Positions 1 through 11,582 of a DNA stretch of 64,000 bases are shown one piece after another. Source of the stretch: Anthonomus grandis grandis (lineage: Eukaryota > Arthropoda > Insecta > Coleoptera > Curculionidae); contig NC_065550.1 in NCBI RefSeq assembly GCF_022605725.1, positions 11,098,001-11,162,000 on the forward strand, given 5' to 3'. The notes below the pieces were generated by a model. The model ran no database searches and was not told where the DNA came from. It was given only the letters and a program-made list of their open reading frames with translations. Position 1 is the first letter of the stretch. Each line of letters opens with the position of its first letter. A program made the translations under genes and the position numbers.

Positions 1-1250
1 GCTCCCATAGAAGCCGAGATATCGACCTTCAAAATTTGGGTTTTTTTTAATTTTTTGAAAAAAAATTGATTTTTTTCAAAATCAAACTAAGTATACCAGC
101 GTCTTATTTGGGTCACCTAGATTACGAAAACACCGGGATATAACAGGATCCATTTTTGAGGCCAAAAATGGGCATCAAAATAGCCATATCTCGGCTACCG
201 TAAAAGCTACGACCTTCCGGATGGTTTCGTTGAATTCAGAATGACGAAACTAAGAAAAAACCGTTGGAATTTTTCCGATAGCTCCCATAGAAGCCGAGAT
301 ATCGACATTCAAAATTTGGGTTTTTTCATTTTTTGGGTATACCCTCCGTATCGAATTTTTTCACCAAAAATTGATTTTTATCGAAATCAAACTAAGTATA
401 CCAGCGTCTTATTTGGGTCACCTAGATTACGAAAACACCGGGTTATAACAGGATCCGAGCAGAACTAAGGGAATGAGAGCACTTTAAAAATCCTGAAAAA
501 GTCGTTTTCGACGTCCGTTTTTGAGGCCAAAAATGGGCATCAAAAATGCCATATCTCGGCTATCGTAAAAGCTACGACCTTCCGGATGGTCTCGTTGGAT
601 TCAGAATGGCGAAACTAAGAAAAAACCGTTGGAATTTTCCCGATAGCTCCCATAGAAGCCGAGAAATCGAACTTCAAAATTTGGGTTTTTTCATTTTTCG
701 GGTATACCCCCCCGTATCGAATTTTTTCACCAAAAATTGATTTTTTTCGAAATCAAACTAAGTATACCAGCGTCTTATTTGGGTCACCTAGATTACGAAA
801 ACACCGGGTTATAACAAGATCCGAGCAGAACTAAGGGAATGAAAGCACTTTGAAAATCCTGAAAAAGTCGTTTTCGACGTCCGTTTTTAAGGCCAAAAAT
901 GGGCATCACAAATGCCATATCTTGGCTATCGTAAATGCTACGATCTTGCGGATGTTCTCGTTGGATTCAGAATGGCGAAACTAAGAAAAAACCGTTGGAA
1001 TTTTCCCGATAGCTCCCATAGAAGCCGAGATATCGACATTCAAAATTTGGGTTTTTTCATTTTTCGCGTATACCCCCCCGCATCGAATTTTTTCACCAAA
1101 AATTGATTTTTTTCGAAATCAAACTAAGTATACCAGCGTCTTATTTGGGTCACCTAGATTACGAAAACACCGGGATATAACAGGATCCGAGCAGAACTAA
1201 GGGAATGAGAGGACTTTGAAAATCCTGAAAAAGTCGTTTTTGACGTCCGT
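1..1250. repeat. Segment duplicated at 3194-4440 (offset about 3191 bp)
   Basis: From the window start to about 1250 the sequence parallels 3194-4440. Shared private features are the short unit lacking the C-run box, the AAATAGCCATATC variant with GGCTACCG, the GGATGGTTTCGTTG variant, the CCCTCCGTATCG variant, and the GAAATCGAACTTC and ATCACAAATGCC units. The parallel breaks after about 1250: the unit at 1278 has TTCTTGATAGC, while its positional partner at 4469 has TTCCCGATAGC. Boundaries are approximate. Confidence 0.8.
546..911 (+). repeat. Representative full-length 366-bp monomer of satellite 1
   Basis: Chosen as a reference unit because it carries every landmark and both neighbours keep the 366-bp step. 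The phase is arbitrary, starting at ATGCCATATC. The unit holds short self-complementary elements: GTCG-TTTT-CGAC late in the unit, and GGCAT-CAAAA-ATGCC straddling its start. This copy has AAGATCC, so its BamHI site is lost, whereas many units have AGGATCC. The length is a multiple of three, but stop codons fall in every frame, so no frame runs from unit to unit. Confidence 0.95.
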
Positions 1251-1277
1251 TTTTCAGGCCAAAAATGGGCATCAAAA

Positions 1278-1523
1278 ATGCCATATCTCGGCTATCGTAA
1301 AAGCTACGACCTTCCGGATGGTCTCGTTGAATTCAGAATGGCGAAACTAAGAAAAAACCGTTGGAATTTTCTTGATAGCTCCCATAGAAGCCGAGATATC
1401 GACATTCAAAGTTTGGGTTTTTTCATTTTTCGCGTAGCAGAACTAAGGGAAAAAGAGCACTTTGAAAATCTTGAAAAAGTCGTTTTCGACGTCCGTTTTT
1501 GAGGCCAAAAATGGGCATCAAAA
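1278..1523. repeat. Satellite 1 unit with a 120-bp internal deletion (246 bp)
   Basis: The unit runs normally to TTTCGCGTA and then joins directly to GCAGAACTAAGGG. It loses the C-run, the TAAGTATACCAGCG segment and the BamHI region. Landmark spacing is 246 bp instead of 366. I saw this joint only here; the related unit at 6667, which shares the TTCTTGATAGC variant, is full length. The deletion therefore looks like a local event not spread by duplication. Confidence 0.9.
1283..1399. repeat. Inverted repeat present in every satellite 1 unit (example)
   Basis: ATATCTCGGCT at 1283-1293 is matched by its reverse complement AGCCGAGATAT at 1389-1399, with 95 bases between. The pair recurs in nearly every unit. 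A few units break it: GAAATC in place of GATATC in the CGAACTTC subtype, and GTCGAG in the TTTAAG subtype. The arms could form a long-looped stem or be two opposed copies of one protein site; the sequence alone does not decide. Confidence 0.75.
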
Positions 1524-1803
1524 ATGCCATATCTCGGCTATCGTAAATGCTACAATCTTGCGGATGTTCTCGTTGGTTTCAGAATGGTGAAACTAAGAAA
1601 AAACCGTTGGAATTTTTCCCGATAGCTCCCATAGAAGCCGAGATATCGACCTTCAAAGTTTGGGTTTTTTCATTTTTTGAAAAAAAATTGATTTTTTTCG
1701 AAATCAAACTAAGTATACCAGCGTCTTATTTGGGTCACCTAGATTACGAAAACACCGGGATATAACAGGATCCGTTTTTGAGGCCAAAAATGGGCATCAA
1801 AAT
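1524..1803. repeat. Short satellite 1 class (about 279 bp, two deletions)
   Basis: This unit lacks the GTATACCCCCCCGTATCG box, reading CATTTTTTGAAAAAAAATTG instead. It also lacks the GAGCAGAACTAAGGG-to-GACGT segment, reading AGGATCCGTTTTTGAGGCC. The same double-deleted unit recurs near 3094, 8131, 9845 and 16522 and is cut by the window start. It always comes just before the AAATAGCCATATC unit, so the two travel together as a block. Confidence 0.9.
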
Positions 1804-2371
1804 AGCCATATCTCGGCTACCGTAATAGCTACGATCTTGCGGATGTTCTTGTTGGATTCAGAATGGCGAAACTAAGAAAAAACCGTTGGAATTTTCCCGA
1901 TAGCTCCCATAGAAGCCGAGATATCGACCTTCAAAGTTTGGGTTTTTTCATTTTTTGGGTATACCCCCCCGTATCGAATTTTTTCACCAAAAATTGATTA
2001 TTTTCGAAATTAAACTAAGTATTATAAAAGCTACGACCTTCCGGATGGTCTTGTTGGATTCAGAATGACAAAACTAAGAGAAAACCATTGGAATTTTTCC
2101 GATAGCTCCCATAGAAGCCGAGATATCGACATTCAAAATTTGGGTTTTTTCATTTTTCGCGTATACCCCCCCCGTATCGAATTTTTTCACCAAAAATTGA
2201 TTTTTTTTGAAATCAAACTAAGTATACCAGCGTCTTATTTGGGTCACCTAGATTACGAAAACACCGGGTTATAACAGGATCCGAGCAGAACTAAGGGAAT
2301 GACAGCACTTTGAAAATCCTGAAAAAGTCGTTTTCGACGTCCGTTTTTCAGGCCAAAAATGGGCATCAAAA
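1804..2371. repeat. Two satellite 1 units fused by a 164-bp deletion
   Basis: Two units occupy 568 bp instead of 732. Near 2020 the sequence passes from AAACTAAGTAT straight into TATAAAAGCTACGACC, so the end of one unit and the beginning of the next are missing. Short TAT/TA homology at the joint would suit illegitimate recombination or replication slippage. I noticed no second copy of this joint. Confidence 0.85.
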
Positions 2372-3093
2372 ATGCCATATCTCGGCTATCGTAAAAGCTA
2401 CGACCTTCCGGATGGTCTCGTTGGATTCAGAATGACGAAACTAAGAGAAAACCATTGGAATTTTTCCGATAGCTCCCATAGAAGCCGAGATATCGACATT
2501 CAAAATTTGGGTTTTTTCATTTTTCGCGTATACCCCCCCGAATTTTTTCACCAAAAATTGATTTTTTTCGAAATCAAACTAAGTAAACCAGCGTCCTTTT
2601 TGGGTCATCTAGATTACGAAAACACCGGGTTATAACAGGATTCGAGCAGAACTAAGGGAATGAGAGAACTTTGAAAATCCTGAAAAAGTCGTTTTCGACG
2701 TCCGTTTTTCAGGCCAAAAATGGGCATCAAAAATGCCATATCTCGGTTATCGTAAATGCTACGATCTTCCGGATGGTCTCGTTGGATTTAGAATGATGAA
2801 ACTAAGACAAAACCGTTGGAATTTTCCAGATAGCTCCCATAAAAGCCGAGATATCGACATCCAAAGTTTGGGTTTTTTCATTTTTCGCGTATACCCCCCC
2901 GAATTTTTTCACCAAAAATTGATTTTTTTCGAAATCAAACTAAGTAAACCAGCGTCCTTTTTGGGTCATCTAGATTACGAAAACACCGGGTTATAACAGG
3001 ATTCGAGCAGAACTAAGGGAATGAGGGCACTTTGAAAATCTTGAAAAAGTCGTTTTCGACGTCCGTTTTTGAGGCCAAAAATGGGCATCAAAA
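2372..3093. repeat. Two 361-bp satellite 1 units lacking GTATC
   Basis: Units at 2372 and 2733 are each 361 bp. The C-run is followed directly by GAATTTTTTCACC, so the GTATC that normally follows it is missing. They also share AAACCAGCGTCCTTTTTGGGTCATC and AGGATTCGAGCAG in place of the usual TATACCAGCGTC, GGTCACC and GGATCC, so their BamHI sites are lost. Related 361-bp units occur at 7765, 9479 and 16155. Confidence 0.9.
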
Positions 3094-3372
3094 ATGCCAT
3101 ATCTCGGCTATCGTAAATGCTACAATCTTGCGGATGTTCTCGTTGGTTTCAGAATGGTGAAACTAAGAAAAAACCGTTGGAATTTTCCCGATAGCTCCCA
3201 TAGAAGCCGAGATATCGACCTTCAAAGTTTGGGTTTTTTCATTTTTTGAAAAAAAATTGATTTTTTTCGAAATCAAACTAAGTATACCAGCGTCTTATTT
3301 GGGTCACCTAGATTACGAAAACACCGGGATATAACAGGATCCGTTTTTGAGGCCAAAAATGGGCATCAAAAT
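3094..3372. repeat. Second copy of the short 279-bp satellite 1 class
   Basis: Same double-deleted structure as the unit at 1524, followed by the AAATAGCCATATC unit. It belongs to the copy that parallels the window start at an offset of about 3191 bp. Confidence 0.88.
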
Positions 3373-4440
3373 AGCCATATCTCGGCTACCGTAAAAGCTA
3401 CGACCTTCCGGATGGTTTCGTTGGATTCAGAATGACGAAGCTAAGAAAAAACCGTTGGAATTTTTCCGATAGCTCCCATAGAAGCCGAGATATCGATCTT
3501 CAAACTTTGGGTTTTTTCATTTTTTGGGTATACCCTCCGTATCGAATTTTTTCACCCAAAATTGATTTTTATCGAAATCAAACTAAGTATACCAGCGTCT
3601 TATTTGGGTCACCTAGATTACGAAAACACCGGGTTATAACAAGATCCGAGCAGAACTAAGGGAATGAGAGCACTTTGAAAATCCTGAAAAAGTCGTTTTC
3701 GACGTCCGTTTTTAAGGCCAAAAATTGGCATCAAAAATGCCATATCTCGGCTATCGTAAAAGCTACGACCTTCCGGATGGTCTCGTTGGATTCAGAATGG
3801 CGAAACTAAGAAAAAACCGTTGGAATTTTCCCGATAGCTCCCATAGAAGCCGAGAAATCGAACTTCAAAGTTTGGGTTTTTTCATTTTTCGGGTATACCC
3901 CCCCGTATCGAATTTTTTCACCAAAAATTGATTTTTTTCGAAATCAAACTAAGTATACCAGCGTCTTATTTGGGTCACCTAGATTACGAAAACACCGGGT
4001 TATAACAAGATCCGAGCAGAACTAAGGGAATGAAAGCACTTTGAAAATCCTGAAAAAGTCGTTTTCGACGTCCGTTTTTAAGGCCAAAAATGGGCATCAC
4101 AAATGCCATATCTTGGCTATCGTAAATGCTACGATCTTGCGGATGGTCTCGTTGGATTCAGAATGGCGAAACTAAGAAAAAACCGTTGGAATTTTCCCGA
4201 TAGCTCCCATAGAAGCCGAGATATCGACATTCAAAATTTGGGTTTTTTCATTTTTCGCGTATACCCCCCCGCATCGAATTTTTTCACCAAAAATTGATTT
4301 TTTTCGAAATCAAACTAAGTATACCAGCGTCTTATTTGGGTCACCTAGATTACGAAAACACCGGGATATAACAGGATCCGAGCAGAACTAAGGGAATGAG
4401 AGGACTTTGAAAATCCTGAACAAGTCGTTTTCGACGTCCG
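3194..4440. repeat. Partner of segment 1-1250 (offset about 3191 bp)
   Basis: Downstream copy of the duplicated segment. Differences include AAGCTAAG for AAACTAAG, CAAACTTTGGG for CAAAATTTGGG and scattered single-base changes. It is clearly more diverged than the duplicates after 11 kb, so this looks like one of the older duplications in the array. Confidence 0.8.
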
Positions 4441-4468
4441 TTTTTAAGGCCAAAAATTGGCATCAAAA

Positions 4469-6834
4469 ATGCCATATCTCGGCTATCGTAAAAGCTACGA
4501 CCCTCCAGATGGTCTCGTTGGATTCAGAATGGCGAAACTAAGAAAAAACCGTTGGAATTTTCCCGATAGCTCCCATAGAAGCCGAGATATCGACCTTCAA
4601 AGTTTGGGTTTTTTCATTTTTTGGGTATACCCCCCCGTATCGAATTTTTTCACCAAAAATTGATTTTTTTCGAAATTAAACTAAGTATACCAGCGTCTTA
4701 TTTGGGTCACCTAGATTACGAAAACACCGGGTTATAACAGGATCCGAGCAGAACTAAGGGAATGAGAGCACTTTGAAAATCCTGAAAAAGTCGTTTTCGA
4801 TGTCCGTTTTTGGGGCCAAAACTGAGCATAAAAAATGCCATATCTCGGCTATCGTAAATGCTACGACCTTCCGGATGGTCTCGTTGGATTCAGAATGACG
4901 AAACCAAGAGAAAACCGTTGGAATTTTTCCGATAGCTCCCATAGAAGCCGAGATATCGACATTCAAAATTTGGGTTTTTTCATTTTTCGCGTATACCCCC
5001 CCCGTATCGAATTTTTTCACCAAAAATTGATTTTTTTCGAAATCAAACTAAGTAAACCAGCGTCTTATTTGGGTCACCTAAATTACGAAAACACCGGGAT
5101 ATAACAGGATCCGAGCAGAACTAAGGGAATGAGAGAACTTTGAAAATCCTGAAAAAGTCGTTTTCGACGTCCGTTTTTCAGGCCAAAAATGGGCATCAAA
5201 AATGCCATATCTCGGCTATCGTAAAAGCTACGACCTTCCGGATGGTCTCGTTGGATTCAGAATGACGAAACTAAGACAAAACCGTTGGAATTTTCCAGAT
5301 AGCTCCCATAGAAGTCGAGATATCGACCTTTAAAGTTTGGGTTTTTTCATTTTTCGGGTATACCCCCCCGTATCGAATTTTTTCATCAAAAATTGATTTT
5401 TTTCGAAATCAAACTAAGTATACCAGCGTCTTATTTGGGTCACCTAGATTATGAAAACACCGTGTTATAACAAGATCCGAGCAGAACTAAGGGAATGAGA
5501 GCACTTCGAAAATCCTGAAAAAGTCGTTTTCGACGTCCGTTTTTAAGGCCAAAAATTGGCATCAAAAATGCCATATCTCGGCTATCGTAAAAGCTACGAC
5601 CTTCCGGATGGTCTCGTTGGATTCAGAATGACAAAACTAAGAGAAAACCATTGGAATTTTTCCTATAGCTCCCATAGAAGCCGAGATATCGACATTCAAA
5701 GTTTGGGTTTTTTTATTTTTCGCGTATACCCCCCCGTATCGAATTTTTTCACCAAAAATTGATTTTTTTCGAAATCAAACTAAGTATACCAGCGTCTTAT
5801 TTGGGTCACCTAGATTACGAAAACACCGGGTTATAACAAGATCCGAGCAGAACTAAGGGAATGAGAGCACTTTGAAAATCCTGAAAAAGTCGTTTTCGAC
5901 GTCCGTTTTTAAGGCCAAAAATGGGCATCAAAAATGCCATATCTCGGCTATCGTAAAAGCTACGACCTTTCGGATGGTCTCGTTGGATTCAGAATGACGA
6001 AACTAAGAGAAAACCATTGGAATTTTTCCGATAGCTCCCATAGAAGCCGAGATATCAACATTCAAAGTTTGGGTTTTTTCATTTTTCGCGTATACCCCCC
6101 CGTATCGAATTTTTTCACCAAAAATTGATTTTTTTCGAAATCAAACTAAGTATACCAGCGTCTTATTTGGGTCACCTAGATTACGAAAACACCGGGTTAT
6201 AACAAGATCCGAGCAGAACTAAGGGAATGAAAGCACTTTGAAAATCCTGAAAAAGTCGTTTTCGACGTCCGTTTTTAAGGCCAAAAATGGGCATCACAAA
6301 TGCCATATCTTGGCTATCGTAAATGCTACGATCTTGCGGATGGTCTCGTTGGATTCAGAATGGCGAAACTAAGAAAAAACCGTTAGAATTTTCCCGATAG
6401 CTCCCATAGAAGCCGAGATATCGACATTCAAAATTTGGGTTTTTTCATTTTTCGCGTATACCCCCCCCGCATCGAATTTTTTCACCAAAAATTGATTTTT
6501 TTCGAAATCAAACTAAGTATACCAGCGTCTTATTTGGGTCACCTAGATTACGAAAACACCGGGATATAACAGGATCCGAGCAGAACTAAGGGAATGAGAG
6601 GACTTTGAAAATCCTGAAAAAGTCGTTTTCGACGTCCGTTTTTCAGGCCAAAAATGGGCATCAAAAATGCCATATCTCGGCTATCGTAAAAGCTACGACC
6701 CTCCAGATGGTCTCGTTGAATTCAGAATGGCGAAACTAAGAAAAAACCATTGGAATTTTCTTGATAGCTCCCATAGAAGCCGAGATATCGACATTCAAAG
6801 TTTGGGTTTTTTCATTTTTTGCGTATACCCCCCC
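4469..6834. repeat. Ordinary run of full-length 366/367-bp satellite 1 units
   Basis: Unit starts fall at 4469, 4835, 5202, 5568, 5934, 6300 and 6667, steps of 366 or 367. The extra base at 4835 comes from eight instead of seven C in the C-run. Nothing but satellite is present. The unit at 6300 repeats the ATCACAAATGCCATATCTTGG variant of 912 and 4103. Confidence 0.9.
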
Positions 6835-9158
6835 GTATCGAATTTTTTCACCAAAAATTGATTTTTTTCGAAATCAATCTAAGTAAACCAGCGTCTTATT
6901 TGGGTCACCTATATTACGAAAACACCGGGTTATAACAGGATCCGAGCAGAACTAAGGGAAAAAGAGCACTTTGAAAATCTTGAAAAAGTCGTTTTCGACG
7001 TCCGTTTTTGAGGCCAAAAATGGGCATCAAAAATGCCATATCTCGGCTATCGTAATAGCTACGATCTTGCGGATGTTCTTGTTGGATTCAGAATGGCGAA
7101 ACTAAGAAAAAACCGTTGAAATTTTCCCGATAGCTCCCATAGAAGCCGAGATATCGACCTTCAAAGTTTGGGTTTTTTCATTTTTTGGGTATACCCCCCC
7201 GTATCGAATTTTTTCACCAAAAATTGATTTTTTTCGAAATTAAACTAAGTATACCAGCGTCTTATTTGGGTCACCTAGATTACGAAAACACCGGGTTATA
7301 ACAGGATCCGAGCAGAACTAAGGGAATGAGAGCACTTTGAAAATCCTGAAAAAGTCGTTTTCGATGTCCGTTTTTGGAGCCAAAACTGAGCATAAAAAAT
7401 GCCATATCTCGGCTATCGTAAATGCTACGACCTTCCGGATGGTCTCGTTGGATTCAGAATGACGAAACTAAGAGAAAACCGTTGGAATTTTTCCGATAGC
7501 TCCCATAGAAGCCGAGATATCGACATTCAAAATTTGGGTTTTTTCATTTTTCGCGTATACCCCCCCGTATCGAATTTTTTCACCAAAAATTGATTTTTTT
7601 CGAAATCAAACTAAGTATACCAGCGTCTTATTTGGGTCACCTAAATTACGAAAACACCGGGATATAACAGGATCCGAGCAGAACTAAGGGAATGAGAGAA
7701 CTTTGAAAATCCTGAAAAAGTCGTTTTCGACGTCCGTTTTTCAGGCCAAAAATGGGCATCAAAAATGCCATATCTCGGCTATCGTAAATGCTACGATCTT
7801 CCGGATGGTCTCGTTGGATTTAGAATGACGAAACTAAAACAAAACCGTTGGAATTTTCCAGATAGCTCCCATAAAAGCCGAGATATCGACATCCAAAGTT
7901 TGGGTTTTTTCATTTTTCGCGTATACCCCCCCGAATTTTTTCACCAAAAATTGATTTTTTTCGAAATCAAACTAAGTATACCAGCGTCCTTTTTGGGTCA
8001 TCTAGATTACGAAAACACCGGGTTATAACAGGATTCGAGCAGAACTAAGGGAATGAGGGCACTTTGAAAATCTTGAAAAAGTCGTTTTCGACGTCCGTTT
8101 TTGAGGCCAAAAATGGGCATCAAAAATGCCATATCTCGGCTATCGTAAATGCTACAATCTTGCGGATGTTCTCGTTGGTTTCAGAATGGTGAAACTAAGA
8201 AAAAACCGTTGGAATTTTTCCCGATAGCTCCCATAGAAGCCGAGATATCGACCTTCAAAGTTTGGGTTTTTTCATTTTTTGAAAAAAAATTGATTTTTTT
8301 CGAAATCAAACTAAGTATACCAGCGTCTTATTTGGGTCACCTAGATTACGAAAACACCGGGATATAACAGGATCCGTTTTTGAGGCCAAAAATGGGCATC
8401 AAAATAGCCATATCTCGGCTACCGTAAAAGCTACGACCTTCCGGATGGTTTCGTTGGATTTAGAATGACGAAACTAAGAAAAAGCCGTTAGAATTTTCCC
8501 GATAGCTCCCATAGAAGCCGAGATATCGATCTTTAAACTTTGGGTTTTTTCATTTTTTGGGTATACCCTCCGTATCGAATTTTTTCACCAAAAATTGATT
8601 TTTTTCGAAATCAAACTAAGTATACCAGCGTCTTATTTGGGTCACCTAGATTACGAAAACACCGGGTTATAACAAGATCCGATCAGAACTAAGGGAATGA
8701 GAGCACTTTGAAAATCCTGAAAAAGTCGTTTTCGACGTCCGTTTTTAAGGCCAAAAATTGGCATCAAAAATGCCATATCTCGGCTATCGTAAAAGCTACG
8801 ACCTTCCGGATGGTCTCGTTGGATTCAGAATGACAAAACTAAGAGAAAACCATTGGATTTTTTCCGATAGCTCCCATAGAAGCCGAGATATCGACATTCA
8901 AAATTTGGTTTTTTTCATTTTTCGCGTATACCCCCCCCGTATCGAATTTTTTCACCAAAAATTGATTTTTTTTGAAATCAAACTAAGTATACCAGCGTCT
9001 TATTTGGGTCACCTAGATTACGAAAACACCGGGTTATAACAGGATCCGAGCAGAACTAAGGGAATGACAGCACTTTGAAAATCCTGAAAAAGTCGTTTTC
9101 GACGTCCGTTTTTTAGGCCAAAAATGGGCATCAAAAATGCCATATCTCGGCTATCGTC
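6835..9158. repeat. Segment recurring at 15225-17548 (offset 8390 bp)
   Basis: Units starting at 7399, 7765, 8131 (short) and near 8408 and 8770 reappear in the same order 8390 bp downstream, including rare variants: AAATCAATCTAAGTAAACC with CTATATTACG, TTTTTGGAGCCAAAACTGAGC, the 361-bp unit, the 279-bp unit, the CTTTAAACTTTGGG unit and the GATCAGAAC variant. The copy at 17148 has GGAATTTTTCC, whereas 8758 and 10472 share GGATTTTTTCC, so those two are closer to each other. Confidence 0.9.
7445..9158. repeat. Tandem duplication of 1714 bp, copy 1
   Basis: The ordered set of five units here is repeated immediately downstream with an offset of exactly 1714 bp (7765 to 9479, 8149 to 9863, 8758 to 10472). 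The end of this copy is fixed by an unusual joint at 9158: CTATCGT runs directly into CTCGTTGG, and the 24 bases that normally lie between are missing. Few differences separate the copies, for example AAAGCCGTTAG in copy 1 against AAACCGTTAG in copy 2. Confidence 0.93.
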
Positions 9159-10872
9159 TCGTTGGATTCAGAATGACGAAACTAAGAGAAAACCGTTGGA
9201 ATTTTTCCGATAGCTCCCATAGAAGCCGAGATATCGACATTCAAAATTTGGGTTTTTTCATTTTTCGCGTATACCCCCCCGTATCGAATTTTTTCACCAA
9301 AAATTGATTTTTTTCGAAATCAAACTAAGTATACCAGCGTCTTATTTGGGTCACCTAAATTACGAAAACACCGGGATATAACAGGATCCGAGCAGAACTA
9401 AGGGAATGAGAGAACTTTGAAAATCCTGAAAAAGTCGTTTTCGACGTCCGTTTTTCAGGCCAAAAATGGGCATCAAAAATGCCATATCTCGGCTATCGTA
9501 AATGCTACGATCTTCCGGATGGTCTCGTTGGATTTAGAATGACGAAACTAAAACAAAACCGTTGGAATTTTCCAGATAGCTCCCATAAAAGCCGAGATAT
9601 CGACATCCAAAGTTTGGGTTTTTTCATTTTTCGCGTATACCCCCCCGAATTTTTTCACCAAAAATTGATTTTTTTCGAAATCAAACTAAGTATACCAGCG
9701 TCCTTTTTGGGTCATCTAGATTACGAAAACACCGGGTTATAACAGGATTCGAGCAGAACTAAGGGAATGAGGGCACTTTGAAAATCTTGAAAAAGTCGTT
9801 TTCGACGTCCGTTTTTGAGGCCAAAAATGGGCATCAAAAATGCCATATCTCGGCTATCGTAAATGCTACAATCTTGCGGATGTTCTCGTTGGTTTCAGAA
9901 TGGTGAAACTAAGAAAAAACCGTTGGAATTTTTCCCGATAGCTCCCATAGAAGCCGAGATATCGACCTTCAAAGTTTGGGTTTTTTCATTTTTTGAAAAA
10001 AAATTGATTTTTTTCGAAATCAAACTAAGTATACCAGCGTCTTATTTGGGTCACCTAGATTACGAAAACACCGGGATATAACAGGATCCGTTTTTGAGGC
10101 CAAAAATGGGCATCAAAATAGCCATATCTCGGCTACCGTAAAAGCTACGACCTTCCGGATGGTTTCGTTGGATTTAGAATGACGAAACTAAGAAAAAACC
10201 GTTAGAATTTTCCCGATAGCTCCCATAGAAGCCGAGATATCGATCTTTAAACTTTGGGTTTTTTCATTTTTTGGGTATACCCTCCGTATCGAATTTTTTC
10301 ACCAAAAATTGATTTTTTTCGAAATCAAACTAAGTATACCAGCGTCTTATTTGGGTCACCTAGATTACGAAAACACCGGGTTATAACAAGATCCGATCAG
10401 AACTAAGGGAATGAGAGCACTTTGAAAATCCTGAAAAAGTCGTTTTCGACGTCCGTTTTTAAGGCCAAAAATTGGCATCAAAAATGCCATATCTCGGCTA
10501 TCGTAAAAGCTACGACCTTCCGGATGGTCTCGTTGGATTCAGAATGACAAAACTAAGAGAAAACCATTGGATTTTTTCCGATAGCTCCCATAGAAGCCGA
10601 GATATCGACATTCAAAATTTGGTTTTTTTCATTTTTCGCGTATACCCCCCCCGTATCGAATTTTTTCACCAAAAATTGATTTTTTTTGAAATCAAACTAA
10701 GTATACCAGCGTCTTATTTGGGTCACCTAGATTACGAAAACACCGGGTTATAACAGGATCCGAGCAGAACTAAGGGAATGACAGCACTTTGAAAATCCTG
10801 AAAAAGTCGTTTTCGACGTCCGTTTTTTAGGCCAAAAATGGGCATCAAAAATGCCATATCTCGGCTATCGTA
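9159..10872. repeat. Tandem duplication of 1714 bp, copy 2
   Basis: It starts inside a unit at CTCGTTGG and then follows 7445-9158 base for base apart from a few substitutions. After about 10872 the array continues with a normal TATCGTAAAAGC, so only the left edge bears the joint scar. Confidence 0.93.
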
Positions 10873-11582
10873 AAAGCTACGACCTTCCGGATGGTCTCGT
10901 TGGATTCAGAATGACGAAACTAAGACAAAACCGTTGGAATTTTCCAGATAGCTCCCATAGAAGCCGAGATATCGACCTTTAAACTTTGGGTTTTTTCATT
11001 TTTCGGGTATACCCCCCCGTATCGAATTTTTTCATCAAAAATTGATTTTTTTCGAAATCAAACTAAGTATACCAGCGTCTTATTTGGGTCACCTAGATTA
11101 TGAAAACACCGGGTTATAACAAGATCCGAGCAGAACTAAGGGAATGAGAGCACTTCGAAAATCCTGAAAAAGTCGTTTTCGACGTCCGTTTTTAAGGCCA
11201 AAAATGGGCATCAAAAATGCCATATCTCGGCTATCGTAAAAGCTACGACCTTCCGGATGGTCTCGTTGGATTCAGAATGACGAAACTAAGACAAAACCGT
11301 TGGAATTTTCCAGATAGCTCCCATAGAAGCCGAGATATCGACCTTTAAAGTTTGGGTTTTTTCATTTTTCGGGTATACCCCCCCGTATCGAATTTTTTCA
11401 CCAAAAATTGATTTTTTTCGAAATCAAACTAAGTATACCAGCGTCTTATTTGGGTCACCTAGATTATGAAAACAACGGGTTATAACAAGATCCGAGCAGA
11501 ACTAAGGGAATGAGAGCACTTTGAAAATCCTGAAAAAGTCGTTTTCGACGTCCGTTTTTAAGGCCAAAAATGGGCATCAAAA
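10873..11582. repeat. Two full-length satellite 1 units of the AAGACAAAACC subtype
   Basis: Units beginning at 10851 and 11217 are 366 bp each and carry the subtype markers AAGACAAAACCG, TTTTCCAGATAGC and GACCTTTAAA. The second has GAAAACAACGGG. The same subtype follows the third copy of the large block at 17527 and recurs at 18260, 18626, 19868, 20234, 24435, 29735, 34398, 35498 and 41260. Confidence 0.88.

Noticed and set aside
1070..1085. C-run length changes (six to eight C in GTATACCCCCCCG) as functional frameshift sites
   Set aside because: No coding function is supported, and homopolymer length is also prone to sequencing error, so the variation is not evidence of regulation.
4754..5023. 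Minus-strand 89-codon open frame
   Set aside because: Antisense reading of two satellite 1 units, opened by a few local substitutions. Neighbouring units do not keep it.
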